From Mercurialis annua (Eukaryota > Streptophyta > Magnoliopsida > Malpighiales > Euphorbiaceae), in assembly GCF_937616625.2 (NCBI RefSeq), contig NC_065570.1, positions 42,415,665 to 42,479,664 on the forward strand: DNA of 64,000 nt. The letters are read 5' to 3'. Of this stretch, positions 12,289 to 24,209 are shown in pieces. The position numbers and the translations under genes are program-made. Positions within the stretch are counted from its first letter, which is position 1, and each line of letters begins with the position of its first letter. The notes beneath the pieces were generated by a model. It made no database searches. It saw nothing but the letters and a program-made list of their open reading frames with translations, and was not told the origin of the DNA.

Positions 12289-14378
12289 CAAAATTCTGCT
12301 TGTTACAGCAGGCAGGGCTGTTCTCAGCTGCTTGGGGGTGACTTTGGACCAGTTTTCTGAGCCCCCACGCGTGTCAAATATAATTCGAGCGTCACTGAAA
12401 CTTGTAGACAGAGTGGCGGAGAGTACATTTTAGGTGTTTAGTTATGTTTTAGGCTGTTTTAAATGGTTGGTTTGAGGGCTCAAAATTGACTAAAAAGCTA
12501 GTTTTAAAATTTAATAAAAGTGTCGGTTCTGAAAGTTAAAAAGGACGAGGTTAAATAAAATGGATTGTTGGAGTTGTAATGTATTAATTATCAAAGATAA
12601 AATGAAATAAACTTCGGAAAGACTGGTTAAAAATGGATTAGTTATGCTTTGAACTAATCAAAACTGTTTTAGTTAAGTAGTAAAAAAAGTGGTTATGAGC
12701 CAACTTTGAGAGTGGATTGCGGAATAACGAAATGTCGGAATGAGTTTGTTTTGGTGTTGTTGTGTTCGGGGCGGAGCGGAGCGGAAAATGGAAGTGTGGG
12801 GCAGCCACCGCCACAAGAGTGGCCGGGAAGTAGTGGCTGCAATACAGCAGCTGCAAACAGCAGCCTGTAGGGGCTGTTCTGCAACCAGCTGGGGTAAGCA
12901 ACTTCCAGACTAGTTTCCGACACCTTCGGGTATTATTTTCAGTCTGAGGTTCCAACAAAAGTTGTAGACGGTATTACGTACTATAGGAATGTCAAATTTA
13001 TTTAATGGTTTGGCTGTTTTATGTGAACGTTTTAATAGCCCAAAGTTGACTAGTTAACTAGTTTTAGAAAGTTAGTTTTTAGCTCACGATATGTTAGCTC
13101 GTTAATTATTCGATTAATCAATTGACGTTTTGAGCTAAGATTAATTAAAATTTATGAAAAAGTGATTTAATAAATTAATTATCGAATTAGCTTAATAATT
13201 AGTTTATTTTAGCTAAATTGGATAGCTAATAAATAACATTTGAACTAATGTTATTTAATAAACGGAATTATTATTTTTAAAGGTTATCGAATTATTTTGA
13301 GGCGAATATAATTGGATGTAATTTAGTTTATTCGCTATGTATTTTGTATCTTGGATTATGATCTATTTTAATTATGTTTGGATATCGTATTTTACCTAGA
13401 CTTGGCGAGGCAGCTACTGACGAACCCAGAACTCAAGGACCGTGAAGGCGTTTTGCTTGGTTTTGGAATTTTTGGGATAGCAAGTCGTGAGTTTGCTATT
13501 TACTTTACATATTATTTTTACAAATTGTTGTTCCGTGTTTTTGAAATTTGGATGCATTGCATACTTTGTGATTTTGTGATATGTTTTGATCTTAGTTTAT
13601 TATTATTTTGGTTGTATTATATGAAGTAGGATTATGCATGATAGATATGAGGTTTATTCGGTAGATTTGTTAGGGACTCACAATTTAAGATTAAGTGGTG
13701 ATATGCAGGTAACTCGGTAGAATTATCTCGGGACCGTACTACTTGTATTATTTTGATTTAATAAAGTATATGTAGTTGCGGTATGAAAAGTATACATCGG
13801 TTGACTTCGCTATCGATGTTAGATGTGTAGAATATATTGGTTGGCTTTGCTATCGATGTGCAATTTGTATTTGTAATACCTTAAGTAGTTGCAAACTCAC
13901 TCAGAGTTGACTGACCTCCCCACAGTGTTTTGTTCCTCTGTAGAGCTGCAGCAGTCGTTAGTAGTAGATTTAGTTACGTATCAAATGGTTTTCATGTCTA
14001 TATACTCTGTTACATTATTTTACTTGAATAAATTTTTACTTTGAAAACTATGCTTTATTTCCGTTTGATTGTTTTACCAATTGCCTATGTTGGAATTGGT
14101 TACGTATATTGGAATATATGACTGGACAAGGCAATGCTCGATAGAGTGATCGCATAGTAAGTCTCTGTTGCTCATGGCTTATGCATTGGATTTGAGGAAG
14201 TGTTTTCAACGTTATCAAATTTAATGTTTAAAGAAGTTTCAGAAAACGTTTTATGCTTGATGTTATGTTTGATTTCGCAAAAATATATACTCGTTTTTAG
14301 GCTTGCTACGGGTTCCGGAGCAACCACTCATGTTCCCTAGTGTCGGTCGCGGCCCTCGATTTTGGGTCGTGACAAAGT

Positions 14379-14390
14379 TGGTACTAGAGC
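14379..14390 (+). promoter_or_regulatory. Degenerate primer binding site
   Basis: TGGTACTAGAGC, two changes from the initiator-tRNA-Met complement TGGTATCAGAGC, placed 4 nt after the LTR end. The leader that follows shares the gagtcatgtctt block seen after the PBS at 17363. Confidence 0.65.
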
Positions 14391-15671
14391 ATTTGGTCCA
14401 GGATACCATAGCTTTTGTGCGAGTTTACCTAGGAAATTACTGCAACACATAGGATTTGAGTCATGTCTTTTCCATGTTGTCTTCGCTTTTATGTTGTTCC
14501 AGCCTTCTTGTTTAGGATATAACTGCAAGCATTGTGTGTTGTTGCGTACGAACTAAATAATTAGTATTTATGCGACTCGATGGCTAGGTTTACCTATTAA
14601 GTAGAATATGGTGTGAGGATGTTATGAGAAGCATACAATAGAAACGTTAAAGGATGATTGACAGAAATGCATGGATTCAAAGAGGTAGAAGAACTTACCA
14701 AGTTACAGAGTTAAAGGTCTAGAGAACTTACAAATTAGAGGTTTAAAAATCAATTAAAGTTAATTGTTTAAACGGTTTTAAAAAGTATAATTGTGCCTAG
14801 ACCCAACATAGAAATGCATTATTGCCACGACATAAGTAGAATTGCATCACTACATACACATTAGATGGAAAAAATAAGTAACTAAATTCATGCATTATTA
14901 CAACATGCATGATGTGCATTTGCCTCAGACAAGAGGTGAGTTGTGGCAACTCTTTGGGGATGAGAGACGTCATCACCCTAGTGCACAATTATGCTAATCT
15001 TTAAAGGATTTGAATGTGATTTTTGTAAAGGGTCATTTTCTTTGAGTTCCAAAAGATAATTGAATTATTTCAAAGAGATTTGTTTTAAAAGTAAGTATGC
15101 CTAGACCAGAACTTTGTAACGAAGGTGAAATGCTCGAGATCAAGTTGCAAGCAAATCTCTAAGGCACGACGAATGTGTATTAGAACACAAGATGAAGATT
15201 TACGTTTTGAATGTACGAAGTTAGCCGTAGTTCAACGAACGATAATGCGAGTAGAATAGTAAGGCGCATCGACTCTACCTGAAAAGTATATTGAAATAAG
15301 ATCTAAGTTATAATTGGATTATTTTGAAAATTTGCTAATGGTCCATGAATGTATTGGGTAATGAACAAAGAACGCGAACAACAATGACCAGTGTTTTAAC
15401 TTTTAAGAAGCTGCCAGAATTAAGTCAAATTCTCCTAATGCAAGTAACATTTGTTTTGGAATACAGAAAGTCTCAAGTGACGTTTGGGAAAACCAGATTG
15501 GTTATAAGTGGAAGAAACAATCATAATGAAAGAAATTAACAATCTCTTTAAGACTCACAAAGAGATATGAATGTTGGCTGTAAGATTATTTTTAACAATT
15601 GAAATTGCGATAACGGAAATGGAATGAGAGATGACGATAAAGAAATATACGATTAAAGAAATAAATGGAAG
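14391..15671 (+). other. Element leader followed by unassigned sequence
   Basis: The first ~170 bp is gypsy leader (contains cataggatttgagtcatgtctt). The rest shows no recognisable coding or terminal signal; it probably includes the start of the LTR whose end is at 17359. Frames at 14797-14988 and 15345-15539 have no family resemblance. Confidence 0.45.
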
Positions 15672-15680
15672 TATAAAGAA

Positions 15681-16772
15681 GGCATAAGGTACAAAAAAAA
15701 CCCTCCAAGTTTATCCAAAAGTACAAGACAGTCCCTTAACTTATTTTTGGCACAAATAAACCCTCAAAGTTCTAAAATCGAACAAAAACACCCCTCCAAG
15801 TTTGACTTTGACAAACGGACGTTAAATAGGTGATGTGACATTAGGAAAAAAGTTCAAAAACACCCTTACTTTTTGAAATACTTACTAAATTCATATTTCA
15901 ATTTTTTTCTTATTATTTCACCCTCGTAAAAGGTTCAAAAATACCTTTAATTTTTAAAACATGTACCAATTTTATAATTACATATCTTTTTGTATTATTT
16001 CATCCTCTTATTTCTAATTGCTCTAGTTAATTTTTTTTATTAAAATCAAATAAAAATTAAACTACCGTAATCCGACAATTCCGGAACATACGACAACGGG
16101 TATTCCAAATCAATAATTTTTATTATTTTTAATTAAAAAAAATAACAACTTCAATTAACTAAATTTCAATTAATAAAACCTAATTAAGTACAGTTAATGA
16201 ACAAGAAATAAATTAATTATTTCCGGCACAGCCGCCTCGGACCCGCCGGCACGCCGCCGCCCTCTTCTGGCAGGGGAAGACAGATTTGTCTTCCCCCATG
16301 GAAGACCAGCCGCTGCTGGTCTTCCATGGGGGAGGACAGATTTGTCTTCCCCAGCCGGAAGATGGCTGCAGCGCTGCGGGGGTGTCTGAGGCGGCGGTGG
16401 ATACGGGGTGGTGAGTTGGGGGTTGCCGGAAAGAAGGTCGGGAAAATATGTTTATTTTTTTAAAAGAAAAATTGGTGGAGAAGAGGGTTTAATTGAATGA
16501 ATTTTAAGTTAAGGGTACTTTTGAACCTTTCATGAAGGTGAAATAATTAAAAAAAAAATACGAATTTAGTAAATATTTTAAAAATTAAGTATGTTTTTGA
16601 ACTTTTCTCCTAGTGCCACATTACCAGTTTAACGTCCGTTTGTTAAATTCATGGACGGAGGGGGTTTTTTGTTCGATTTTAGAACTGTGAGGGTTTATTT
16701 GTGCCAAAAATATGTTAAGGGGCTGTCTTGTACTTTTGGGTAAACTTGGAGGATTTTTTTGTACCTTTTGCC
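15681..16772. mobile_element. 1.1-kb Mutator-like foldback element with a GC-rich core
   Basis: The left end GGCATAAGGTACAAAAAAA is matched by the inverted right end TTTTTTTGTACCTTTTGCC. The inverted arms, with the words AAACCCTCCAAGTTTA and GTACAAGACAGTCCCTTAAC, extend about 250-280 bp on each side. A perfect 9-bp target duplication TATAAAGAA lies at 15672-15680 and 16773-16781. The middle (16219-16440) is strongly GC-rich and itself folds. No transposase is present. It interrupts gypsy LTR sequence. Confidence 0.9.
16273..16352. repeat. Nested hairpins at the centre of the foldback element
   Basis: Inner hairpin: arms TCCCCCATGGAAGACCAGC and GCTGGTCTTCCATGGGGGA around loop CGCT (16292-16333), perfectly paired. 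On each side lies a smaller hairpin, GGGGAAGACA with TGTCTTCCCC around GATT (16273-16296), and its one-mismatch partner (16331-16350). The whole block is a 38-bp-arm inverted repeat made of smaller inverted repeats. Confidence 0.9.
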
Positions 16773-16781
16773 TATAAAGAA

Positions 16782-17359
16782 CAAGTACAAGTTACAAGAG
16801 AAATATTGTCAATAATGTGACTAAGAAGATAAGAAATTGTTTAATGATTTACGACAAGGACATGTCATAAATAAAATTATACGTGGGAAATCTGTTTTAC
16901 GAGAGGCCTACGATAAAGAAACTTAAGTTACATAATGAGTTCTCCAAAGCTATCAAAGTGGAGTATCATCAAGGTAGACGTGACAGAGAGTGAGATAAGA
17001 AGTAAATCAAAAAAGATTGTCAAAAGGATAATCAAATTTAATTAATTAAATTTGACGCGTTTTGGAAATGAAGAACCTTACTAAGGATCGGAATGAGATT
17101 ATTCGAGGACCTCAACATCGTTGACTCAGAAAAAGACATGGAAGTATAAAAGATTGGGAAACTCGACAAGATAACGCAGACGAGAAAAATGTTTTAACGG
17201 TATTTTCTGAAAACAGATCGTACATGAGCTATGATCTAGTATTGTATTTGCAAAACAATTATAGAGGTTCTAGGCTTGCTACGGGTTTCGGAACAATCAC
17301 TCTCATTCCCTAGCGCCGGTCTCAGCTCGAGATTTCAGGTGAAATTTGGGTCGTGACGA
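16782..17359 (+). mobile_element. 3' part of a plus-strand gypsy LTR
   Basis: It ends with the block used by other LTRs here (ggcttgctacgggttt, cattccctagcgccggt, then aatttgggtcgtgacg) and is followed by a PBS. The LTR start cannot be placed; the LTR is interrupted by the foldback element 15681-16772. Confidence 0.65.
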
Positions 17360-17362
17360 AGT

Positions 17363-17374
17363 TGGTATCAAAGC
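17363..17374 (+). promoter_or_regulatory. Primer binding site of a plus-strand gypsy element
   Basis: TGGTATCAAAGC lies 3-4 nt after the LTR end and differs by one base from the initiator-tRNA-Met complement. Confidence 0.7.
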
Positions 17375-17863
17375 AATGTTCTAGGACTCGAATGTCTGAA
17401 GTGTTGTTCCTGATACATGATAAGTAAGTTGTGTTAGAAGTATTAAGGAAGTCCTAGTAGACTATTGTAGCAACATAGGATTAGAGTCATGTCTTGATCA
17501 ATTTTAAATTATTGAATACATTCAGGTATAATTAGCAACCGCACACCTGTGCAGTCTATATTGATGTTTTGATTAGAAACATGTGAGATGTTCTTGTGTT
17601 TGATACATGTTATAAACATGGTGTGGAATGGTCAGTATGACTGACCAGTATTCAAGGAAGTTAGTTTTGTTTGAATACAGAACGAAGTAGAGATTTCAGA
17701 AGAATCGTATGTTCGGGGAAAGAATTAGATTTCTTTGAATTATGCGTGTTAATGTTGCGTGTTTTGTTTATATGAGTTAATATTATGTTACATATTATAT
17801 GAAAAATGTGTTTTATATAACTGTTATATATGGTACTCATGATAAGGTTACATGTGTTTCAGT

Positions 17864-18130
17864 ATGTCTGGGCTTAGTCGAGCTCAGCCACATGTTTTGT
17901 CTGATCCACATGCTCTACGTAATCCACCTGATCTGCATGTTTTGCTTGATCCATCTGTTCCGTTAGAGGCTGGCGACTCAGCTACAGTGTACGAGATGGA
18001 TATGGAGGTCGATACTATCATGTTAGAGGATTTAAAGGGATCATTGGGAGATAGAGATAGTACAGACGATAGCGATGGTTCAGTGTCTGAGTCTAGCGAA
18101 ACGAAACCAACTACTCAACCTATAAGTTAG
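17864..18130 (+). CDS. Small acidic ORF in a gypsy leader, possibly gag N-terminus
   Basis: An 88-residue frame starting MSGLSRAQPHVL; an in-frame ATG four codons upstream gives a slightly longer version, but the start at 17864 puts MSGL first, after a pyrimidine-rich stretch and AGT. It has short Asp-Pro repeats (SDPHALRNPPDLHVLLDP) and a very acidic C-terminal half rich in Asp, Ser and Glu. It lies 490 bp after a PBS on the same strand, where gag begins in related elements, and EMDMEVD faintly recalls SMEVD of the gag at 60914. I do not recognise the family. It could be a truncated gag or a chance frame. Confidence 0.35.
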   Translation: MSGLSRAQPHVLSDPHALRNPPDLHVLLDPSVPLEAGDSATVYEMDMEVDTIMLEDLKGSLGDRDSTDDSDGSVSESSETKPTTQPIS

Positions 18131-18329
18131 AACTTATAGTTGTACACTATGATAAAAACCTAAAAATACCCTAAACATAGTATAATGTATTAGAATCATT
18201 AAGAATTTCAAAGGATCTTAATTCTCAGTTGTGGATGGTTCAGCTGAGCATATGACCAATACCAACCAATTGAATTTGAGAGTTTTAAGTGACAATCTGC
18301 AATGAAGGTATATAACAAATAAAGTCCGA
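18131..18329. other. Unassigned sequence
   Basis: Nothing recognisable. It lies between the acidic ORF and the presumed 3' LTR of the minus-strand gypsy copy. Confidence 0.4.
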
Positions 18330-18849
18330 TAAGGAAAAAACTAAGAGTTTAAAAGTATGAAAGAAAAATGGAACGTAAACAAGAAGGAAGGTATATCGAA
18401 AGACAACGGATATATGAAATTAAAGAAATGAAGGCATATGGAAATTTCTTTGCTCTTGGTTTTAAAGTGATGAGTTTCTCTCAACAAATTCCTCCTATTT
18501 TATTCTTTTAAATAATTAATAATTTGAAAATTACCAAAATGTCCTTAGTCTTAAATATAACTACTAAATTCACAAAATTCACATGTATAGTTAGTACATA
18601 TGTAGTATCACTTTATAAATCTCATTAATAAATTACCATTTAAACCGAAAATTGTGAATTTTGGTATTTAAGTTCGGAATATAATTTTGACTATTTTTCC
18701 GAAATTCTTAAATAATTATCCTTTAATAAATTATTTATGTTCTAAATAAAATTTTCTTAGTCCAATTTAATATTAAATTCCACTTTTCCGGTTAAAGGTA
18801 TATCACACGTGGCAAAAGGACATTTTAAAATTATGAGATATGAAATTAT
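18330..18849 (-). mobile_element. Beginning of a 3' LTR (minus-strand gypsy)
   Basis: It directly follows the polypurine tract on the minus strand and contains CCACGTGTGATATACC, similar to the CCACGTGTC early in the LTR that begins at 9484. It lacks a clear TG start and the distal LTR portion. Confidence 0.45.
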
Positions 18850-18861
18850 CCCCCCTTAAAA
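18850..18861 (-). promoter_or_regulatory. Polypurine tract of a minus-strand gypsy element
   Basis: Minus-strand TTTTAAGGGGGG, preceded by TTCGAGGACGAATAT. This is the well-known 3' end of Tekay/Del-type elements, where plus-strand DNA synthesis is primed. Confidence 0.75.
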
Positions 18862-19558
18862 TATATTCGTCCTCGAATTAAAATTTATCCACGTATCATA
18901 AGAAAACAAGTAGCGATAGTACTTCCGCATGTCGTATTCCATTTCTCACGTGTACTCCTTCAACGAGTGGTTTCTCCTACCGTCGAGATCTCTTTGGTAC
19001 AGAGCTTCATATGAAAGTCTTCTACACTCTAAGGTTGAATAATGTGAGAAGAATTTGAAATGTACTTCCGTAATATTGATATGTGCAAAACCAGATGCAC
19101 TTAAGACATATTAGTTGGTAGAGCTAGCTTGTAAGCTACAACTCCCACCTATTCAACTATCTCGTACTGTCCAACATATCTTGGAGCAAATTTTCTCCTC
19201 TTGCCAAATCGTATTACACCCTTCATTGGTAACACACACAAGAATACATAATCACCGACCTGAAATTCTATATCTTTCCTCTTTGGGTCTGCATAACTCT
19301 TCTGTCGGTAGCATTCTAAGCATTTTTTAATTATAGGTACCTTTTCAGAAATAACATGTATAATCTCAGCTCCTGTCAACTTTCTTTCCCCAATTTCTTC
19401 CCAAAAGATGGGAGACCAACATAATTGACCATATAATGCTTCATATGGAGTCATTTCAATGTTTGAATGGTAGATATTATTGTGAAAACTCTACCAAAGG
19501 TAGATATGTACCCTAGCTACCTCTAAAGTCTAATACACACATTCAGAGCATATCTTCT
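18862..19558 (-). pseudogene. C-terminal part of a gypsy integrase
   Basis: Minus-strand reading gives VLDFRGS near 19530, then NNIYHSNIEMTPYEALYG, a 101-residue open stretch (19454-19149) with CWSPIFWEEIGERKLTG, RQKSYADPKRKDIEFQVGDYVFL and MKGVIRFGKRRKFAPRYVG, and beyond a break VHLVLHISILRKYISNSSHI. This is the integrase C-terminal region and tail of Tekay-like gypsy polyproteins; the catalytic core is absent. Stops replace Arg/Trp codons (DML*MCV, GS*GTYL) and there is at least one frameshift. It ends at the polypurine tract, and its upstream part was cut by the LTR starting at 19559. Confidence 0.85.
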
Positions 19559-20924
19559 TGTAATAAACCGCAATTTTAAATAGTTAAGAAATACCACGTG
19601 TCACTTTCAAACCAAAAGCAAAGATGCAACTTCATTTCTTTAGTTTCAAAAGTTTAATTCAGCTGCTTCGTTGCTCTAGAGGCGAGAAAACTAGGGTTTG
19701 CCAATTTTTTGTCTGATTCTCGTTTCTAACTCTAATTCTCTCTATGATAGACACATACAAGGTATTAATCCCATATTCAAAGTTAATTTTGATATATATT
19801 GATTTTAAATTTGATTATAAACGATTATTGAACCGATCGATCAAATTATACGTATTTTAAGTGTTTTCATTATAGGATTGTGTTATAGGTATCGAATTAA
19901 GCGTATTTGCAATTTTTTTAGCATCTGGAGGAGGTCGGAAGGTCCGGGAATTGACAATTTCCGGGGTTAGCGTGTTGTCACAAGCACGACAACCTAGTTG
20001 TGCACATGCACAGCGGCTTCTTGAGGGGGACTTCCGAGGGGCTTTTTTCTAATTAGTTCAATGTGCTTTCTATTGATCCACAAACGTTTTGAAACGAACC
20101 TTCAAAAGTAAAAGTAAATGTTTTAAACGGATGGTATAAAAGTAAAAGTACTCGTATTAAACAGACGTTTTAAAAGAAAAAGTGAATGTTTAAACGATAT
20201 AAAGTGGATTTAAAAAGAATGATAATTGGATTTGTGAAATGATTAGTATATTACTATTTATCGTTTAGCAATTAAATATATACTATAAAATGATTTCTTT
20301 AGGTATAGAAATACCTAAAATGATTTTAAACGAGAAATTTGAATAATTTCTCAAAGTGAGACTTATTTATATGACTTTAAAAAGAGAATTGTCGTAAGTG
20401 TTATATGTTTATATGATATGTGCTTTGTCTGGAACTTGAAACCTAGACTTAAAGTTTATACCTGAAACATGTTTTGATGTTTTATCTTGTGTGTTTGATC
20501 CGACCAGCTGTCAGGTCGTCAGACATCAGGGAGTCTAATTGACTTGCCCAAGAAATAAGCATTAGAAGTAGCAGTGTCTATGAGTTTGCGTGTTTGCTTT
20601 TGAATATTTACATTTCAACTGTTTAAAATGACAAATCGCACTATGTATCAAGTTCAAACCAACAAAGATCCATTGGAACAAACTTCCTATTGGGTGGCAA
20701 TAGGACTGCGTGATCACTAGTACAAATAATAGATTAAGTTGTGATGGTCAAAAAGTTAAGTATGATTATGTTAAGTTATATGGCGATGGATAGTTCACGG
20801 CCTAGACTTAACTGGTATCCCTGAGGCGTCGGTAACATGGTTCACGGCCCAAAAACCTAGTACAGGAATAAAACGTCAGTATCATTGTTACGGTTTACAT
20901 TATGTATCAAACTATGGTGTGTGT
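19559..20924 (+). mobile_element. Left piece of a gypsy LTR split by the Athila-like insertion
   Basis: It begins TGTAATAAACCGCAATTTTA, like the LTR start at 9484 (minus), and continues with CCACGTGTCAC. The segment 20430-20700 (tcttgtgtgtttgatccgac, cctattgggtggcaatagga, ctgcgtgatcac) matches, in opposite orientation, the LTR at 54.8-57.1 kb. The rest of this LTR resumes at 29910. Net LTR length is about 2.08 kb. It inserted into an older minus-strand integrase. Confidence 0.75.
19944..20012 (+). repeat. Three adjacent palindromes in the LTR
   Basis: CCGGGAATT/AATTTCCGG (19944-19964, one mismatch), GTTGTC/GACAAC (19974-19993) and TGTGCA/TGCACA (19999-20012). The block is GC-rich in AT-rich surroundings, about 385-455 bp from the LTR start. 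Confidence 0.75.
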
Positions 20925-22529
20925 TGTTGAGAATAAACCCAACTCGTAGTAAATCCGGAAATCGGATGTCGATCCCACGAGGACTAAAGGTTTAAAGTGA
21001 GTGAAATCGCTTATGAAATTCAATTCGGAAAGCACAAATAAAGATTGGTTTTTTTTGTAACAATTCTAACAACGAAGAATCAACTAAACGCTAAAATGCA
21101 ATAACTCAAAAAGCACTAATTATCAACGATTTAAAATCAATAAAGGGAAACGTCAAGGGATTGGTAATCACACCTAGGTCATGCATTCATGGTTGGTCAA
21201 ATCGGAAGTGTTTCAAGGGCCGAGTGAAGTCTAAATCGTTATTCCCGCTTTCTCGAGCCTCAAGGAGCAACAAAACCGCTACCTAATCACCTAATCAATA
21301 CCAAGCTCACTCTCGTGTTACAAGGCATAACCAAACAATTAACTAGCGATTAATCAATCAACTCTAGGGCCACCTAAGTTCAAACCCACTCTCGTGGCGC
21401 TCTAAAACCTAGGTTTTCAATCCTATTAGTCAATCTAATCAACCACCTCTCGGTGCATCAATCAAACTCTAAACATGCTTAGGGTAGCTAATCCTAAACA
21501 AGCAATAAGCAATAGGAGTAAAACATGAGTAAACAACATCAAGAACCAACCAATCATACAACCCTAGGCTATCATACCAACCCCCTAACAAGGGGCTTAG
21601 CCACTCATGGCTAAGTTCTCAATACAAGCACTAATCAAACAACTAAACATTAAAAAGTAGAGAAAGATTACCTTAAGTAAAATGGAAGAACAATAACTCA
21701 TAAAAGATAATGAAGATTCCACAATAAATAAGCTTGCATTAATTAATAAAAGACCTTGTTCAATCAAAACATTAAAAGCTTCACTTCACCAACAATGGTG
21801 GAAAAGATGGAGCACACAACTCTAAAGAGATTCTAAGCTATTTTTAGGAGGCAACACAAAAGGAATAAAAATAATGAATGTTGCATACCCTAATTTTGAA
21901 TCATAAAGCAGTACTTATAGTGTTCTCAAAAAGGAAATAAAAACATCCTACAAAAGAGTGTTGGGCCAAAAGAGGAAGTGTGCATAAGCCTTGTCCTTTT
22001 CTTCAGATTTTCGATTCTAACTTTAAGCCTTTGCACGAATCGTGCAAACCAACTTAACATGGGTGCACGGATCGTGCAATATCTCTGGGAACAATCTGCT
22101 TCTGCTCTACTTATGCACGATTCGTGCAAGGTGTTGCACGATTCGTGCAACCTTCAGACTCCACAACCTTGAACTTCAAAGCTTCATAACTCGGTGTAGA
22201 AATGTCCAAATGAGTTGGTTCTTGAACCATTGGAAAGCTCAGGATGTCTACTTTAACTCTTATGAAGAACACAAACTCAATAGAGACCTTTAACCGATCC
22301 AAATGTGTCAAAGAGTGCAGAGGGGTCAGCTTTTCCGAATTGCAAATGAGCTTTCGCCTCTCTTTCGTCGACTTTTCCATCTTTTGCACCAAAATGCTTC
22401 CGCAATGCTCCCAAGTATCTGAAATACTAAAACATGCAATAAGGCATTCGGAATACCATAAAAACATGACAAAACATAATAAAAGCATGCGGAAACGACA
22501 CTCTAAATAGGAGTAAAATACTCCTATCA
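20925..22529 (-). repeat. 3' LTR of the Athila-like element
   Basis: 1605 bp, nearly identical to 28301-29904; it has an 8-T run at 21053 where the other LTR has 7. It contains four palindromes of the TGCACGAWTCGTGCA type at 22031-22150. Frames at 21926-22530 occur in the same form in the other LTR and are not genes. Confidence 0.93.
22031..22150. repeat. Four TTGCACGAATCGTGCAA-type palindromes
   Basis: Copies at 22031-22047, 22064-22078, 22114-22128 and 22134-22150. Each is self-complementary apart from the centre. The same four occur in the other LTR at 29406-29525. Confidence 0.9.
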
Positions 22530-22539
22530 AACCTCCTCA
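22530..22539 (-). promoter_or_regulatory. Polypurine tract of the Athila-like element
   Basis: Minus-strand GTGAGGAGGT immediately precedes the 3' LTR. Purine-rich AGGAGGT-type tracts at this place are usual in Athila elements. Confidence 0.75.
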
Positions 22540-24209
22540 CACTAATCTCTTGCTTGTCCTCAAGCAAGAACAAAACTCACTTATAACTAGGATTCAAGAA
22601 CTTAGCAAAAACGACTACTCGTCAACAAAAGTACTCCCAATCGATGAAGGTGCAAATGTAATTGTCTAGAGTCAATAACTCATGATTCATGCAAACAAAT
22701 GAGGAATGCAATAGATAAGACATATGAAGATGGCACTCAAGACAAGTCATCAAGTTTAACAAATTTTCAACCGACAATCACAAGAGTACTATCACTTAAG
22801 GGACATGCGATCATTTGGTCAATCTTAGAATATGAACACAATGGCAATCACTCATAAGCATTAAACACAAGCAAATATTTCTCACAAGATTTCGCTCTCA
22901 CACGCAAGTGTTTAAGGCTAAGAAATGAAGCACACAAAATACGGAATTCCCATAAGTTTGCTCATAGTCCTAGACTCCACTACTTAGCTCGATGATCGAC
23001 AATTATCATATGGTCTTTTCCGGGTTGTAACGTGGCCAAGGGTCAGGGTAGGTCAAAGTTGATATTTAGGCTAAAACTTGACTTGGAACTAGATAAAACA
23101 TTAATCATCAAACACTTGGGCTAGCTTGGAATTTAGCACATTTGAACTCCTTTTGACTCTTATTTCATTTTAATGCCTTTATTTTTCTTTTCTCTTTATT
23201 CTTCTTTTTCTATTTTTCTATTTTCCTTCTTTTCTCTTTTTTTTTCTTTTTTTTTAAAAATTTTTCTTTCTCTTCTAACTTTCTAGGCATGGAATTTCCC
23301 TTTTAAATTCAAGTTCAAACTCTCTTTTTCATTAAACTACTACCTCATCCTCCTCACACTAGTTCTCAAGTCAAGTTCGGGTGTTTAAAGTGGAAATGGA
23401 AGAACGGGATTAGTGTGTGAATACGGTCATATCAACAAAAGTCTAGGCCCAAACTTGGTTATCTAGAGGTAAAAGGTAAGCATTTAAAGTGGTCTCTAGA
23501 ATTGGTTACACCTAATGCCATACTCATCTAATCATCGATCATTCAACAATGCAATCTCGAATGGACACCGAGCAAATTCTAGGAATTCCGACAAAACGAC
23601 ACTCACAATAAACTATTAGGCTCAAAATGCTCAAATAAAAGGGTGGTGTCATGCTCAAATGCTTAAGTCTTATGAATTCATGCCAAAATATGTTCATACT
23701 CAAAGTGACACAAGAATTTCCATTAAAGCACATATCATACATTCGAATCAAGTACCTCAGTCATGTCCAAAAATCACACAATTAATGGACTCGTCCTAAT
23801 GCCAACTAAACATGTCCAATTCCATTGCATTTCATTAAGCAAGCATCCACCATGAATTGCTTAAACTAGATGAAAACATTTACACGTTTCATAGCCCGGG
23901 AGATATCAATTGTTGACAAATTTTCAAAAATTGCATAAATTCTCATTTCCTTAAACATGATTTCAAGATAAGAGATTAGTGCTAGACAACACTACAACCT
24001 ACACACTATCACAATAACAAAGCTTACAAGAAAATAAACTAAACAATCCTAACACAAGAAAGCAATAAAAATAACACAAACAGTCCTACGCAACTACATT
24101 CAATTTTCCAACCCTCCTCACACATTTCGATGCAATGTCCTCAATGCTAAGAAATTAGACATATAAAAATTGAATAGGAGTTGAGTTTAGAAAATCAAAT
24201 CTCAAGTGT
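22540..24209 (-). other. Non-coding 3' region of the Athila-like element
   Basis: No open frame of substance. It contains a 110-bp pyrimidine-rich tract at about 23165-23275 (purine-rich on the element's coding strand). In full-length relatives, long non-coding or degenerate sequence commonly lies here. Confidence 0.7.

Larger units (their letters stand above)
11281..14374 (+). mobile_element. 5' LTR of a plus-strand gypsy element inserted into an older gag-protease
   Basis: It starts TATAATACCCCGTAC, matching TGTAATACCCCG except for a G-to-A change at base 2, and ends TTTGGGTCGTGACA. A PBS follows 4 nt later, so this is a 5' LTR and not a solo copy. Length is 3094 bp. It contains a TATA box, palindromes around 12261-12288 and two hairpin-capable repeats near 13795-13860. 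The short frames inside (12021-12360, 13378-13629) are LTR noise. Confidence 0.8.

Noticed and set aside
21926..22530. Four overlapping frames that recur almost identically at 29301-29905
   Set aside because: They look conserved only because the two LTRs are near-identical copies.
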